Shown: positions 1-5,744 of the stretch, one piece after another
Position numbering within the stretch: the first letter of the stretch is position 1
Layout of the letters: every line of letters begins with the position of its first letter
NCBI GenBank assembly: GCA_021160245.1
Contig: JAGHCW010000124.1
Span: forward strand, 1 to 5,744
Source of the DNA: a bacterium
Lineage (GTDB): Bacteria; B130-G9
Direction: 5' to 3'
DNA length: 5,744 nt
Notes under the pieces: model-generated
Seen by the model: the letters and a program-made list of their open reading frames with translations, nothing else
Told to the model about the DNA's origin: nothing
Databases searched by the model: none
Translations under genes and position numbers: made by a program

Positions 1-2742
1 ATCTATCTGAAGAGATACGGGCCTCTTGTTCAATAGGTCCTCATAGACGCGAGCCTGCTCGCCGGAAAGCGCTTTCTTGGCCGCCGGCAACATCGCCCCG
101 AGCCTCGGCCCAACCTGCCGCAGGTTAAACCTCACAGAGGGCTCCGCAATGCCGTCTAGCGAGGTGACAACATCCACGCTTTTGACGTTCAGCTCCTCAA
201 GCAGGTCTCCCATGAAGCGATGCAGGCTGTCCTTCTGCTCCGGAGCCTCCAGCCTAACGAGAAGCCGGCCAAGTGGCTGTCGAACCTTGATCCCGGCCTT
301 GTTTCGAGCCGCGAGGCCGAGGCTTACGACTCGCTTCGCTAGTGCCACGCTCTCCTCGAGCTCCTGGTCGATCAAACTCTCATCCACGGTCGGGAAATCG
401 CAGAGATGAACGCTCTCGGGGCCATCGGGATGAACGCTTACTACAAGCTTGTGGTACATCTCCTCAGCCATGAACGGAATGATCGGCGCGACGATCTTCG
501 CTATGTTCACTAGCACGGTGTACAACGTCTGATAGGCCGCCTGCTTGTCCTCGTCCGAGCTTGCGCGCCAGAAACGCCGCCGATTGCGCCGGATATACCA
601 ATTAGACAGGTCATCAAAGAACGCCTCGACGTGTTTGATAACGCGCATCGCGCTGTATTCTTCATATTCCCGCGTAACGTTCCCGATGACGGTGTGAAGC
701 CGCGACAGAATCCATCGGTCAAGCTCGGTCAGTCCGTCAGTCGAGTCGCCATCCAGCACAACGCTCGGCTGGTCGAGGCTCGCATACGTCAAAAAGAAAG
801 TATAGGCGTTCCAAAATGTCAGCAGCTTGCGCTTGATCTGCCTCGCCGGCCCATATCCAAAATTGAGGTTAAAAGCGTTGTTGTGCGACGAGAAGAGCCA
901 ACGCATGATGTCCGCGCCCATCTTCTCGACCGCATCGTCAAACCATATAACGTTGTGACTGCTCTTGTGCATCGAATCGCCGTGCTCATCAGCGACTTTC
1001 TCGTAGATCAGGACCTTCTGATACGGCGCCCGACCCTCCAATGTTACGCTCATAAACATCATGGAGTAAAACCACAGGCGTATCTGCTCCCGCATCTCCG
1101 AGATAAATTCGGCCGGGAACCACCTCTCCCAGTATTCGCGGTCCTCGTTGTATTTGAGCGTGGAATAGGGAACGATGCCGGCGTCGAGCCAACAGTCCCC
1201 AACATCCTCCGTTCTTATCGCCTCGCCGCCGCATTCTTCGCACTTGATTCTGACTTTATCGATCCAGGGCCGATGTAGCTCGGGAAGGTCATCAACCGAA
1301 AGAGACGCGCGCTCCGCCAACTCCTCACGGGAGCCGACGATCGTTATGTGCCCACAGCTTTCGCAGTAGTAGAACGGCAGAGGAAGGCCCCAGAACCGGC
1401 GCCTCGAGATGCACCAATCCTGCATGTTGTTCAGCCAGTCCTCCATCCGCTTGCCCATGTAGTCCGGCATCCAGGTTACTTTGCGCGACGCCTCAATCAA
1501 CGGCTCCCTCAACTGACCGCATTTGATGAACCACTCGTCCACGAGGCGGAAAATGAGCTCGTCGTTGCATCGCCAGCAGACGGGGTATCTATGCACGAGC
1601 GTCTTAACCTCGAAGAGATAGCCCTTCTCTCGAAGAGACTGATAGACGAGGCGGGCAACCTCAGTTACGAGCTTGCCGGAGAACTCGCCAAAATCGTTAG
1701 TATAACGGCAGGTGTCGTCCACAGGATTTACGATGCCGATGCCCTCACGCTTATGTATCTCAAAGTCATCGGCGCCGCAGCCGGGAGCCACATGGAGCAC
1801 TCCCGTGCCCTCCGTCTCGCCGACCATCTCGGCGCAGATAACCCTGTGGTCAATCTCCCTCTGCGCCGGTAGCTCCTCAAATGGACTGCGGTACTTCAGC
1901 CCCTTGAACTCCTTCCCGATGTGCTCGGAAATGACGCGGGCGCCGGGCAAAACGCTCTCAAGCGTTCCCTTTGATAGAATGAGGGTCTTGCCGTCGTGCT
2001 CTGCCTTCACGTAAATCAGGTCCGGGTTCACAGCCAGGGCGGTGTTCGCGGCGAGCGTCCAGGGGGTAGTTGTCCAAACCATGAAGTACTCGTTATCACG
2101 CCCGACAATGGGAAGCTGCAGAAAGACCGATGGATGCTGAATCTCACGATACGAGTCGGCCATCTCGTGCTGCGAGAGCGAGGTTCCGCATCTTAGACAC
2201 CACGGCATGATGTGCCGCCCGCGATAGAGCCAACCGTTCTCATAACAGCGCTTGATGAACATCCAGATATACTCGATGTTCGTGTCTGTCATCGTGTAGT
2301 AGCTGTTGTCCCAGTCCATCCACTGCCCGAGTCGCCTCGACTGCGCGCTGATTACAGAGGCGTATTTCAGCACACGCTCCTTGCACTTTTGGGAGAACTT
2401 ATCCAGCCCATACTCCCGGATGTCGGCCTTGCAGTTTAGGCCCAGGTATTTTTCCACCTCGACCTCAACCCAAAGCCCCTGACAGTCGAAGCCGTTCTGG
2501 TAGCGCTGGTGGAATCCCTGCATCGACTTGTAGCGAACGAATATGTCCTTATAGGTACGGCCCCAAGCGTGGTGGACGCCCATCTTATTGTTCGCCGTCA
2601 TCGGCCCGTCGATGAACGAGAAGACCTTGCCGTCTTGGTTCTTCTGCACAAGTTGCTGGAAGGTTTTGTGCTCCTCCCAGAACTTCAAAATCCTAAGCTC
2701 GAGCTCCTGCTGATCGTAGTTGGACACCACCTTCTCAAACAT
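1..2742 (-). CDS. ileS: Isoleucyl-tRNA synthetase (3' end outside the window)
   Basis: This cytoplasmic class I synthetase charges tRNA-Ile with isoleucine using ATP. The frame is intact from ATG 2742 to the left edge, giving 914 residues. Family members of this type run somewhat over 1,000 residues, so only the C-terminal tail is missing. The HIGH-type motif reads GVHHAWG (residues 55-61) and the KMSKS-type loop reads MHKSS (591-595). The CP1 editing domain shows WTTTPWTLAANT from residue 223 and HVAPGCGADD ending at D325-D326. CxxC pairs lie at 182/185, 389/392, 460/463 and 501/504, matching the two zinc sites known in Thermus-type IleRS. DCWLDAG precedes the second half of the catalytic domain. 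NWYIRRNRRRFW (714-725) marks the anticodon-binding domain. AGGAG at 2750-2754 lies 7 nt before the ATG and supports this start. The GVHHAWG and MHKSS variants fit a divergent IleRS subgroup rather than ValRS or LeuRS. No T-box leader was seen. Confidence 0.97.
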   Translation of the reverse strand, partial: MFEKVVSNYDQQELELRILKFWEEHKTFQQLVQKNQDGKVFSFIDGPMTANNKMGVHHAWGRTYKDIFVRYKSMQGFHQRYQNGFDCQGLWVEVEVEKYLGLNCKADIREYGLDKFSQKCKERVLKYASVISAQSRRLGQWMDWDNSYYTMTDTNIEYIWMFIKRCYENGWLYRGRHIMPWCLRCGTSLSQHEMADSYREIQHPSVFLQLPIVGRDNEYFMVWTTTPWTLAANTALAVNPDLIYVKAEHDGKTLILSKGTLESVLPGARVISEHIGKEFKGLKYRSPFEELPAQREIDHRVICAEMVGETEGTGVLHVAPGCGADDFEIHKREGIGIVNPVDDTCRYTNDFGEFSGKLVTEVARLVYQSLREKGYLFEVKTLVHRYPVCWRCNDELIFRLVDEWFIKCGQLREPLIEASRKVTWMPDYMGKRMEDWLNNMQDWCISRRRFWGLPLPFYYCESCGHITIVGSREELAERASLSVDDLPELHRPWIDKVRIKCEECGGEAIRTEDVGDCWLDAGIVPYSTLKYNEDREYWERWFPAEFISEMREQIRLWFYSMMFMSVTLEGRAPYQKVLIYEKVADEHGDSMHKSSHNVIWFDDAVEKMGADIMRWLFSSHNNAFNLNFGYGPARQIKRKLLTFWNAYTFFLTYASLDQPSVVLDGDSTDGLTELDRWILSRLHTVIGNVTREYEEYSAMRVIKHVEAFFDDLSNWYIRRNRRRFWRASSDEDKQAAYQTLYTVLVNIAKIVAPIIPFMAEEMYHKLVVSVHPDGPESVHLCDFPTVDESLIDQELEESVALAKRVVSLGLAARNKAGIKVRQPLGRLLVRLEAPEQKDSLHRFMGDLLEELNVKSVDVVTSLDGIAEPSVRFNLRQVGPRLGAMLPAAKKALSGEQARVYEDLLNKRPVSLQID

Positions 2743-2823
2743 CAATTCTCTCCTAGAATGCTAATATAAGCTCGCAGCCTCTGCCGCCCAAAACTCCAAA
2801 CCGCGACATCTTAGGCTTCAGAG

Positions 2824-2853
2824 ACTATAAGTAATGCCACTGCGTATCGTCAA
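2824..2853 (-). promoter_or_regulatory. Sigma70-like promoter for ileS
   Basis: On the minus strand, TTGACG (2853-2848) and TATAGT (2829-2824) are separated by 18 bases. Each hexamer has one mismatch to consensus. Transcription would begin near 2817, giving a leader of about 75 nt before the ileS ATG at 2742. That leader is too short for a T-box, and no T-box consensus is visible. The assignment rests on sequence match and position only. Confidence 0.6.
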
Positions 2854-3080
2854 GAAAGCCTGCAGGGCAAAGCCACCTCATAAAACATGAACGAGAAGGT
2901 CAGCGGCGATGACAGATTTTCAAGAAGCCGCTCTGCGACCAGGGTTTTCGTAATTCTTGGGCCTGGTTGTTTGGGTCATTGGTGATGTGGCCTTTTCTGG
3001 TTCAGGGATACAGGAAGAACGCTTTTAACTGAGCGGGTCCGGAGACGAATACCAAAACTCCCCTCCTCCGCAGAAATAGC

Positions 3081-3109
3081 TTGACATCGCGTTCTTGAGG
3101 CACTAGATT
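3081..3109 (+). promoter_or_regulatory. Sigma70-like promoter for the cysteine-rich/propeller genes
   Basis: A perfect -35 hexamer TTGACA (3081-3086) is followed after 17 bases by TAGATT (3104-3109), which matches the -10 consensus at four of six positions. The predicted start near 3116 lies about 355 nt before the start codon at 3471. This is the best plus-strand promoter seen upstream of these genes and implies a long 5' leader. An ATG at 3112 would fall at or before the transcription start, which argues against a gene beginning there. Confidence 0.55.
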
Positions 3110-3159
3110 ATATGTACCCGAATTGCGGTGGAGAGTTGAGGTACCGGCATGTTCATCGT

Positions 3160-3200
3160 AGATGTTGCGCTAGTATTTTCGAATGCTACAAGATGTTGCG
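3160..3200 (+). repeat. 10-bp direct repeat flanking a UUCG hairpin
   Basis: The decamer AGATGTTGCG occurs at 3160-3169 and again at 3191-3200, 31 bp apart, close to three turns of B-DNA. Between the copies lies TAGTATT (3171-3177), TTCG (3178-3181), AATGCTA (3182-3188). This folds as a 7-bp stem, with one G-U wobble in RNA, closed by a UUCG tetraloop. The second copy runs directly into the G10 tract. The unit lies about 45-85 nt after the predicted transcription start, so it could act as a repeated protein site or as an RNA structure in the leader. No known riboswitch family was recognised. Confidence 0.5.
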
Positions 3201-3209
3201 GGGGGGGGG
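3200..3209 (+). repeat. Homopolymeric G10 tract
   Basis: Ten consecutive G residues lie in the leader, about 260 bases before the start of the cysteine-rich gene. Such tracts are prone to slipped-strand length change in cells and also to length error in sequencing. It lies inside a weak open frame (3149-3442), where a one-base change would alter that frame. Whether it is functional cannot be told from one sequence. Confidence 0.9.
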
Positions 3210-3386
3210 TAGCGCAGTGCTATCTTTTCTTGTCCGGCATAGCCTCCTCCTTCGCACGAGCTGCGCAGCGCAAGCCGGCGACGGTGGACCCAACTGGACG
3301 AGGCCCCCGTGCGCGCACCACCATAAGTTCACCTTGGCTGGTCCCGTTTTGGAAAAAGCCGACCAAGAGGTTTTATCCCCTCGGCC

Positions 3387-3416
3387 GGCGAGGCAGAGCG
3401 CCCGAAGGCGCTCGCC
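3387..3416 (+). other. GC-rich hairpin in the leader, two competing folds
   Basis: GAGCGCC (3396-3402) and GGCGCTC (3407-3413) form a perfect 7-bp stem around the tetraloop CGAA. An alternative pairing, GGCGAG (3387-3392) with CTCGCC (3411-3416), uses part of the same 3' arm, so the two are mutually exclusive. The structure lies 55-84 nt before the start codon at 3471. No U-run follows, so it is not a typical intrinsic terminator. It may shape translation or stability of the downstream message. Confidence 0.45.
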
Positions 3417-3458
3417 AAACAGCCAATATCAACTATCGATAACAATGCAGAAAAAGAT

Positions 3459-3463
3459 GAGGT
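3459..3463 (+). promoter_or_regulatory. Shine-Dalgarno site for ATG 3471
   Basis: GAGGT lies 7 nt before the ATG at 3471, an ideal spacing. The TTG at 3508, which opens the frame of the cysteine-rich protein body, has no comparable site. This shows that translation is meant to begin at 3471, although that frame then diverges from the protein body. Confidence 0.7.
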
Positions 3464-3470
3464 AAGTCAA

Positions 3471-3513
3471 ATGAATAAGAGATCTTTCGTGATAATGTCA
3501 ATATCTATTGCTA
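3471..3513 (+). other. Displaced signal-peptide start of the cysteine-rich protein (frame-split)
   Basis: ATG 3471 with its Shine-Dalgarno site encodes MNKRSFVIMSISIA, a basic n-region followed by a hydrophobic core. After codon GCT (3510-3512) the frame turns Arg-rich (RRRNRG) and ends at TAA 3624-3626 after 51 codons. Skipping one base, for example A3513, joins it to GAGIVAYVWASG in the frame that runs to 3882. This restores a normal signal peptide ending near ASG-CC and a 136-residue product. The frames could be joined anywhere from 3496 to 3624, but signal-peptide continuity favours about 3510-3514. A sequencing or assembly error, a true inactivating mutation or +1 frameshifting would all look like this. 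Confidence 0.65.
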
Positions 3514-3882
3514 GGCGCCGGAATCGTGGCCTATGTTTGGGCAAGCGGTTGTTGCCCGGGCGGAGGCCCTGGAGAGACTCCGTGCATATGCGATGGCCAG
3601 GCGATTCAGGTGGGCTCCAGCTGTAATTGGACGTTCAGTGTCCATCATAGTCGTGAGTGCGGCACAGACCACGACGTCTCTCTGAAGATCAGTACTGGTG
3701 GGAATCCCTACACATCGTTCTTGATGACACGAATGTCGTCTTCTCCATATCCTGTCTGCATGCTGTACCAGAAGACGTTGACGCTAAGCTCCAATACCAC
3801 ATACGACTATTACTTCGAGTGCCCCGATTGCGCTGAAACGTGCTGTGCGGGATACATCAACACAGGGAGTTGCGGCGACTAA
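3508..3882 (+). CDS. Small cysteine-rich secreted protein, family not recognised
   Basis: As an uninterrupted frame this runs from TTG 3508 to TAA 3882 (124 codons), but TTG 3508 lacks a Shine-Dalgarno site. The real start is probably ATG 3471 in another frame, which would give 136 residues. Using TTG as residue 1, the N-terminal segment to WASG is the rest of a signal peptide. Cleavage before C15-C16 is plausible, and ASGC is only a loose lipobox. The mature part has 12 cysteines (15, 16, 26, 28, 39, 51, 84, 105, 108, 112, 113, 122), many in close pairs such as CPDC and TCC. It also has alternating strand-like stretches (WTFSV, TLTLSS, YDYYFEC). This pattern suggests a disulphide-stabilised beta domain outside the cytoplasm; a metal-binding role is possible but less likely. 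The propeller gene follows 76 nt later on the same strand, so co-expression is likely. I know no matching family. Confidence 0.65.
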   Translation: MLGAGIVAYVWASGCCPGGGPGETPCICDGQAIQVGSSCNWTFSVHHSRECGTDHDVSLKISTGGNPYTSFLMTRMSSSPYPVCMLYQKTLTLSSNTTYDYYFECPDCAETCCAGYINTGSCGD

Positions 3883-3892
3883 CACAACCAAC

Positions 3893-3922
3893 GAGGGCGG
3901 ACTTGACCCGGTCGGGTCCCTC
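3893..3922 (+). other. Hairpin between the cysteine-rich and propeller genes
   Basis: GACCC (3905-3909) and GGGTC (3914-3918) pair around GGTC. An outer pairing of GAGGG (3893-3897) with CCCTC (3918-3922) is also possible, sharing one base with the inner stem. No T-run follows; the next bases are C-rich. It is therefore probably not an intrinsic terminator but could be a processing or stability element between co-transcribed genes. Confidence 0.35.
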
Positions 3923-3940
3923 CCCTCTCTACACAATGAA

Positions 3941-3945
3941 AGGAG
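3941..3945 (+). promoter_or_regulatory. Shine-Dalgarno site for the propeller gene, long spacing
   Basis: AGGAG lies 13 nt before ATG 3959, longer than usual, and 19 nt before the next in-frame ATG at 3965. An in-frame CTG at 3953 would sit at an ideal 7 nt, but CTG starts are rare. ATG 3959 gives a normal signal peptide and is preferred. A CTG start would add only two residues and leave the export signal unchanged. Confidence 0.55.
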
Positions 3946-3958
3946 ATGTGAACTGATC

Positions 3959-5744
3959 ATGAGAATGATTGTGCTTTTTGTAGCTATGGCGTTTCTAGTG
4001 TGCTCCTGCGCTTGGGCACAGGATTTCACTCATTATTATAACCGCTTTAGCGGCGGCGGTCAGGCGGTCGTGGATTCGCACGGCGCCGTTTGGTATCAGC
4101 TCGGGTCGCAGATGATAGGATTCGATCCGGCGGCGGATATGACAACGGTGTTGCGGTTGCCCTTTTCGGGCGATGCGAGCATTGCACTTGGTGCTGAAGA
4201 TGCTGTCTGGGTGTATTACAGTAACATCTGGCGAATTCGTGACGGACAGATGCAGGTGTTCATGCTCCCGACCGGCACCGGCAAGGCGCTTGCCACTTCC
4301 CCGGATGGAACAGTTTGGGTCGGCAAGTTGAAGACTCAGACTCAAGAATATGTTCTGCTCCGATACGAGAATGGAGCTTGGGAGGAGGTGGATAACTACC
4401 CATCCTCGAGAACGCCGAGGGGAATGTGCTTCGAGCTGGACGGGACCGGTTGGTTCGGGCTAAAGGAAGGCCTGGCCAAGTACGATCAGGGAGAATGGAC
4501 GGTTTTTGATTACGACTTGTCCGATTTGAGCGATATGATCGTGTCCTCGCAAGGCGAGGTTTGGGTAAGCCAGGGCTGGAGACAACATATTCAGGTCTTT
4601 GAGGATGGCGAGTTCATTCGCGAATATAAGATGTCCGACGGTCTTGCCGGGGCATACCCTGGACCCATGGCCGAAGATACAGCCGGCAACATCTGGGTCG
4701 TGGACTCCCCCATTTCCCGTGGCGCCGGTGTCTCGATGTTTGATGGCGAGTCGTGGCATGCCTACAATACACTGAACAGCGGTCTGCCGTCCAACGTAGT
4801 CTCCGACGTGGCAGCTTCGCCCGACGGGGCCGTGTACTTCACAACCGCGTGCGGGCTTGCCCGCCACAAGAATGGCCTTTGGAACACATTTAGCGGTGGC
4901 GATAACTGCATCGTGAACAATGACGTGTGGTCCGTCGCTGTAAATGCCCTGGGCCGGGCGTTCTATGGGACCTGCTATGACCAGATTGGCTACTACGACG
5001 GTGCAAGTTGGAGTCAACTTAACAACCCGGCCGGCGGGCTGTCCACGATCTGCGACATCTGTTTCGGTGCCGATGAGTCAGTGTGGATTGCGTCCAACAA
5101 TGACCTCAGAGTCTGGCATGGTTCGATGATCAGCTACAGAAGGGCAGGGACGGGAGGTATCAACCTGGACAACACGAAGGCCGTCTGCCTCGATGATCGC
5201 GGTAGAATATGGGCCTGTTCAGGAGGTGATTACGGTGGCGTCGCCTGTTATGATTCAGGTTCCTGGATGTCCTGGGCGGTTGGGGACTTAGAGCCGGAGC
5301 CTCGCTGCATTGCTTGTGATGGGGACGGCAGGATATGGGTCGGCACGGAAAAGGGCATCGCGGTATTCCAAGACGAGACGTTGGTTGATTGGTACCCTGA
5401 GTATGGCTACACAAGCGCAATTGCCTGCGACCAGGACGGCTTTCTCTGGATAGGTTTCGATCGCAGTCGGATGGGCCTCCTCCAGTTTGACGGTGAGAAT
5501 GAGCTGGCCTGGTACTCGATGGACGATGGCCTTCCGTCGAATTGGATCAAATGCCTCGAGTGCGACGCCGGGAACAACATCTGGGTGGGGACGGGCGATG
5601 GCCTCGCGAAATTCGACCGGACCGAGTGGACGATGTGGGACATCGACAACGGCATCCCGGTGAACGAGATACGAGACATCTCGACCGCGCCGAACGGCGA
5701 TATCTGGTTTGCGACCCCAGCCGGCCTCTTGTGCCTCGAATCGG
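3959..5744 (+). CDS. Exported multi-blade beta-propeller protein, Reg_prop-like (3' end outside the window)
   Basis: The frame is open from ATG 3959 to the right edge (595 full codons). Residues 1-20 form a signal peptide with hydrophobic core IVLFVAMAFLV and cleavage expected after AWA (A20/Q21). The rest is a tandem array with strand motifs such as IWVGT, VWIAS and LWIGF, each followed by GL-type turns and a YDxxxW-like strand. The core aromatic recurs at residues 45, 84, 120, 165, 202, 246, 293, 336, 376, 418, 460, 497, 542 and 583, about every 41 residues, giving 14 repeats, enough for two seven-bladed propellers. GLPSN-type loops (275-279, 524-528, 565-569) are typical of two-component regulator propeller repeats (Reg_prop). 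Such repeats occur in periplasmic sensors of hybrid two-component systems and in secreted proteins. No kinase, anchoring or sorting domain is visible because the C-terminus is missing. Cysteines are unusually frequent for this repeat type, especially from residue about 295 on. Confidence 0.88.
   Translation, partial: MRMIVLFVAMAFLVCSCAWAQDFTHYYNRFSGGGQAVVDSHGAVWYQLGSQMIGFDPAADMTTVLRLPFSGDASIALGAEDAVWVYYSNIWRIRDGQMQVFMLPTGTGKALATSPDGTVWVGKLKTQTQEYVLLRYENGAWEEVDNYPSSRTPRGMCFELDGTGWFGLKEGLAKYDQGEWTVFDYDLSDLSDMIVSSQGEVWVSQGWRQHIQVFEDGEFIREYKMSDGLAGAYPGPMAEDTAGNIWVVDSPISRGAGVSMFDGESWHAYNTLNSGLPSNVVSDVAASPDGAVYFTTACGLARHKNGLWNTFSGGDNCIVNNDVWSVAVNALGRAFYGTCYDQIGYYDGASWSQLNNPAGGLSTICDICFGADESVWIASNNDLRVWHGSMISYRRAGTGGINLDNTKAVCLDDRGRIWACSGGDYGGVACYDSGSWMSWAVGDLEPEPRCIACDGDGRIWVGTEKGIAVFQDETLVDWYPEYGYTSAIACDQDGFLWIGFDRSRMGLLQFDGENELAWYSMDDGLPSNWIKCLECDAGNNIWVGTGDGLAKFDRTEWTMWDIDNGIPVNEIRDISTAPNGDIWFATPAGLLCLES

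Larger units (their letters stand above)
2743..3470. other. Divergent intergenic region between ileS and the secreted-protein genes
   Basis: This 728-base stretch has no gene I can confidently support. It separates leftward ileS from the rightward genes and holds a promoter for each. Between about 2854 and 3080 I see only an inverted repeat, AGCGGC (2902-2907) and GCCGCT (2927-2932), around a 19-base loop. This could be an operator or chance. From about 3116 onward the DNA is a long transcribed leader with several structured elements, listed separately. Short open frames exist on both strands between 3112 and 3465 but look non-coding in composition. Confidence 0.75.

Noticed and set aside
77-2769. 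Several plus-strand open frames of 64-215 codons (for example 631-1278 and 1348-1872)
   Set aside because: They lie antisense to the intact ileS frame, which carries all expected family motifs, and none shows recognisable protein features.
2743-2823. T-box riboswitch ahead of ileS
   Set aside because: The leader is only about 75 nt and lacks the conserved T-box sequence that pairs with the tRNA acceptor end.
2887-2985. Short plus-strand frame of about 32 codons starting ATG 2887 (possible leader peptide)
   Set aside because: It has no ribosome binding site and no promoter placed to express it.
3280-3325. tRNA or tmRNA 3' end, suggested by the CACCACC region
   Set aside because: No T-arm GTTCGA-type loop and no matching acceptor stem were found on either strand.
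3112-3465. Open frame starting YPNCGGEL, suggesting a zinc ribbon
   Set aside because: Its ATG lies at or before the predicted transcription start, there is no second CxxC, and the rest is low-quality composition. The zinc-ribbon likeness is a short coincidence.
3903-3937. Internal promoter for the propeller gene (TTGACC at 3903)
   Set aside because: No acceptable -10 lies at 16-19 bases. The nearest, TACACA, is 21 bases away, and the -35 overlaps the hairpin.
3784-5679. Minus-strand open frames (for example 4460-5017 and 3995-4345)
   Set aside because: They are antisense shadows of the signal-peptide-bearing propeller gene, whose repeats are coherent throughout.

Overview
The window comes from a bacterium. 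Shine-Dalgarno sites precede the genes, sigma70-like promoters are visible, and base composition is moderately GC-rich. The isoleucyl-tRNA synthetase on the left carries the divergent signature motifs GVHHAWG and MHKSS and two CxxC zinc-site pairs. Together with a secreted multi-repeat propeller protein, this suggests an uncultured or environmental lineage, but the sequence does not fix the phylum.

Layout. Positions 1-2742 (minus strand) hold ileS, starting at 2742 and running off the left edge. Positions 2743-3470 are a divergent intergenic region. It contains a good promoter reading left into ileS and a good promoter reading right. A leader of about 355 nt follows the rightward promoter, with a direct repeat, a UUCG hairpin, a run of ten G and a strong GC hairpin. 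Positions 3471-3882 (plus) encode a small cysteine-rich secreted protein. Its best start (ATG 3471, strong Shine-Dalgarno) and its body (from 3508) lie in different frames, so the signal peptide is split by a frameshift. Positions 3959-5744 (plus, open at the right edge) encode an exported protein of about 14 beta-propeller repeats resembling two-component regulator propeller (Reg_prop) blades.

The housekeeping gene and the exported pair are transcribed away from each other. The cysteine-rich protein and the propeller protein lie 76 nt apart on the same strand with no convincing terminator between them, so they are probably co-transcribed from the promoter near 3081-3109. Both appear to leave the cytoplasm and could work together at the cell surface, but no function can be assigned from sequence alone. 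The points most worth a second look are the frame-split signal peptide, the unusual leader with its G10 tract, and the 14-repeat propeller.
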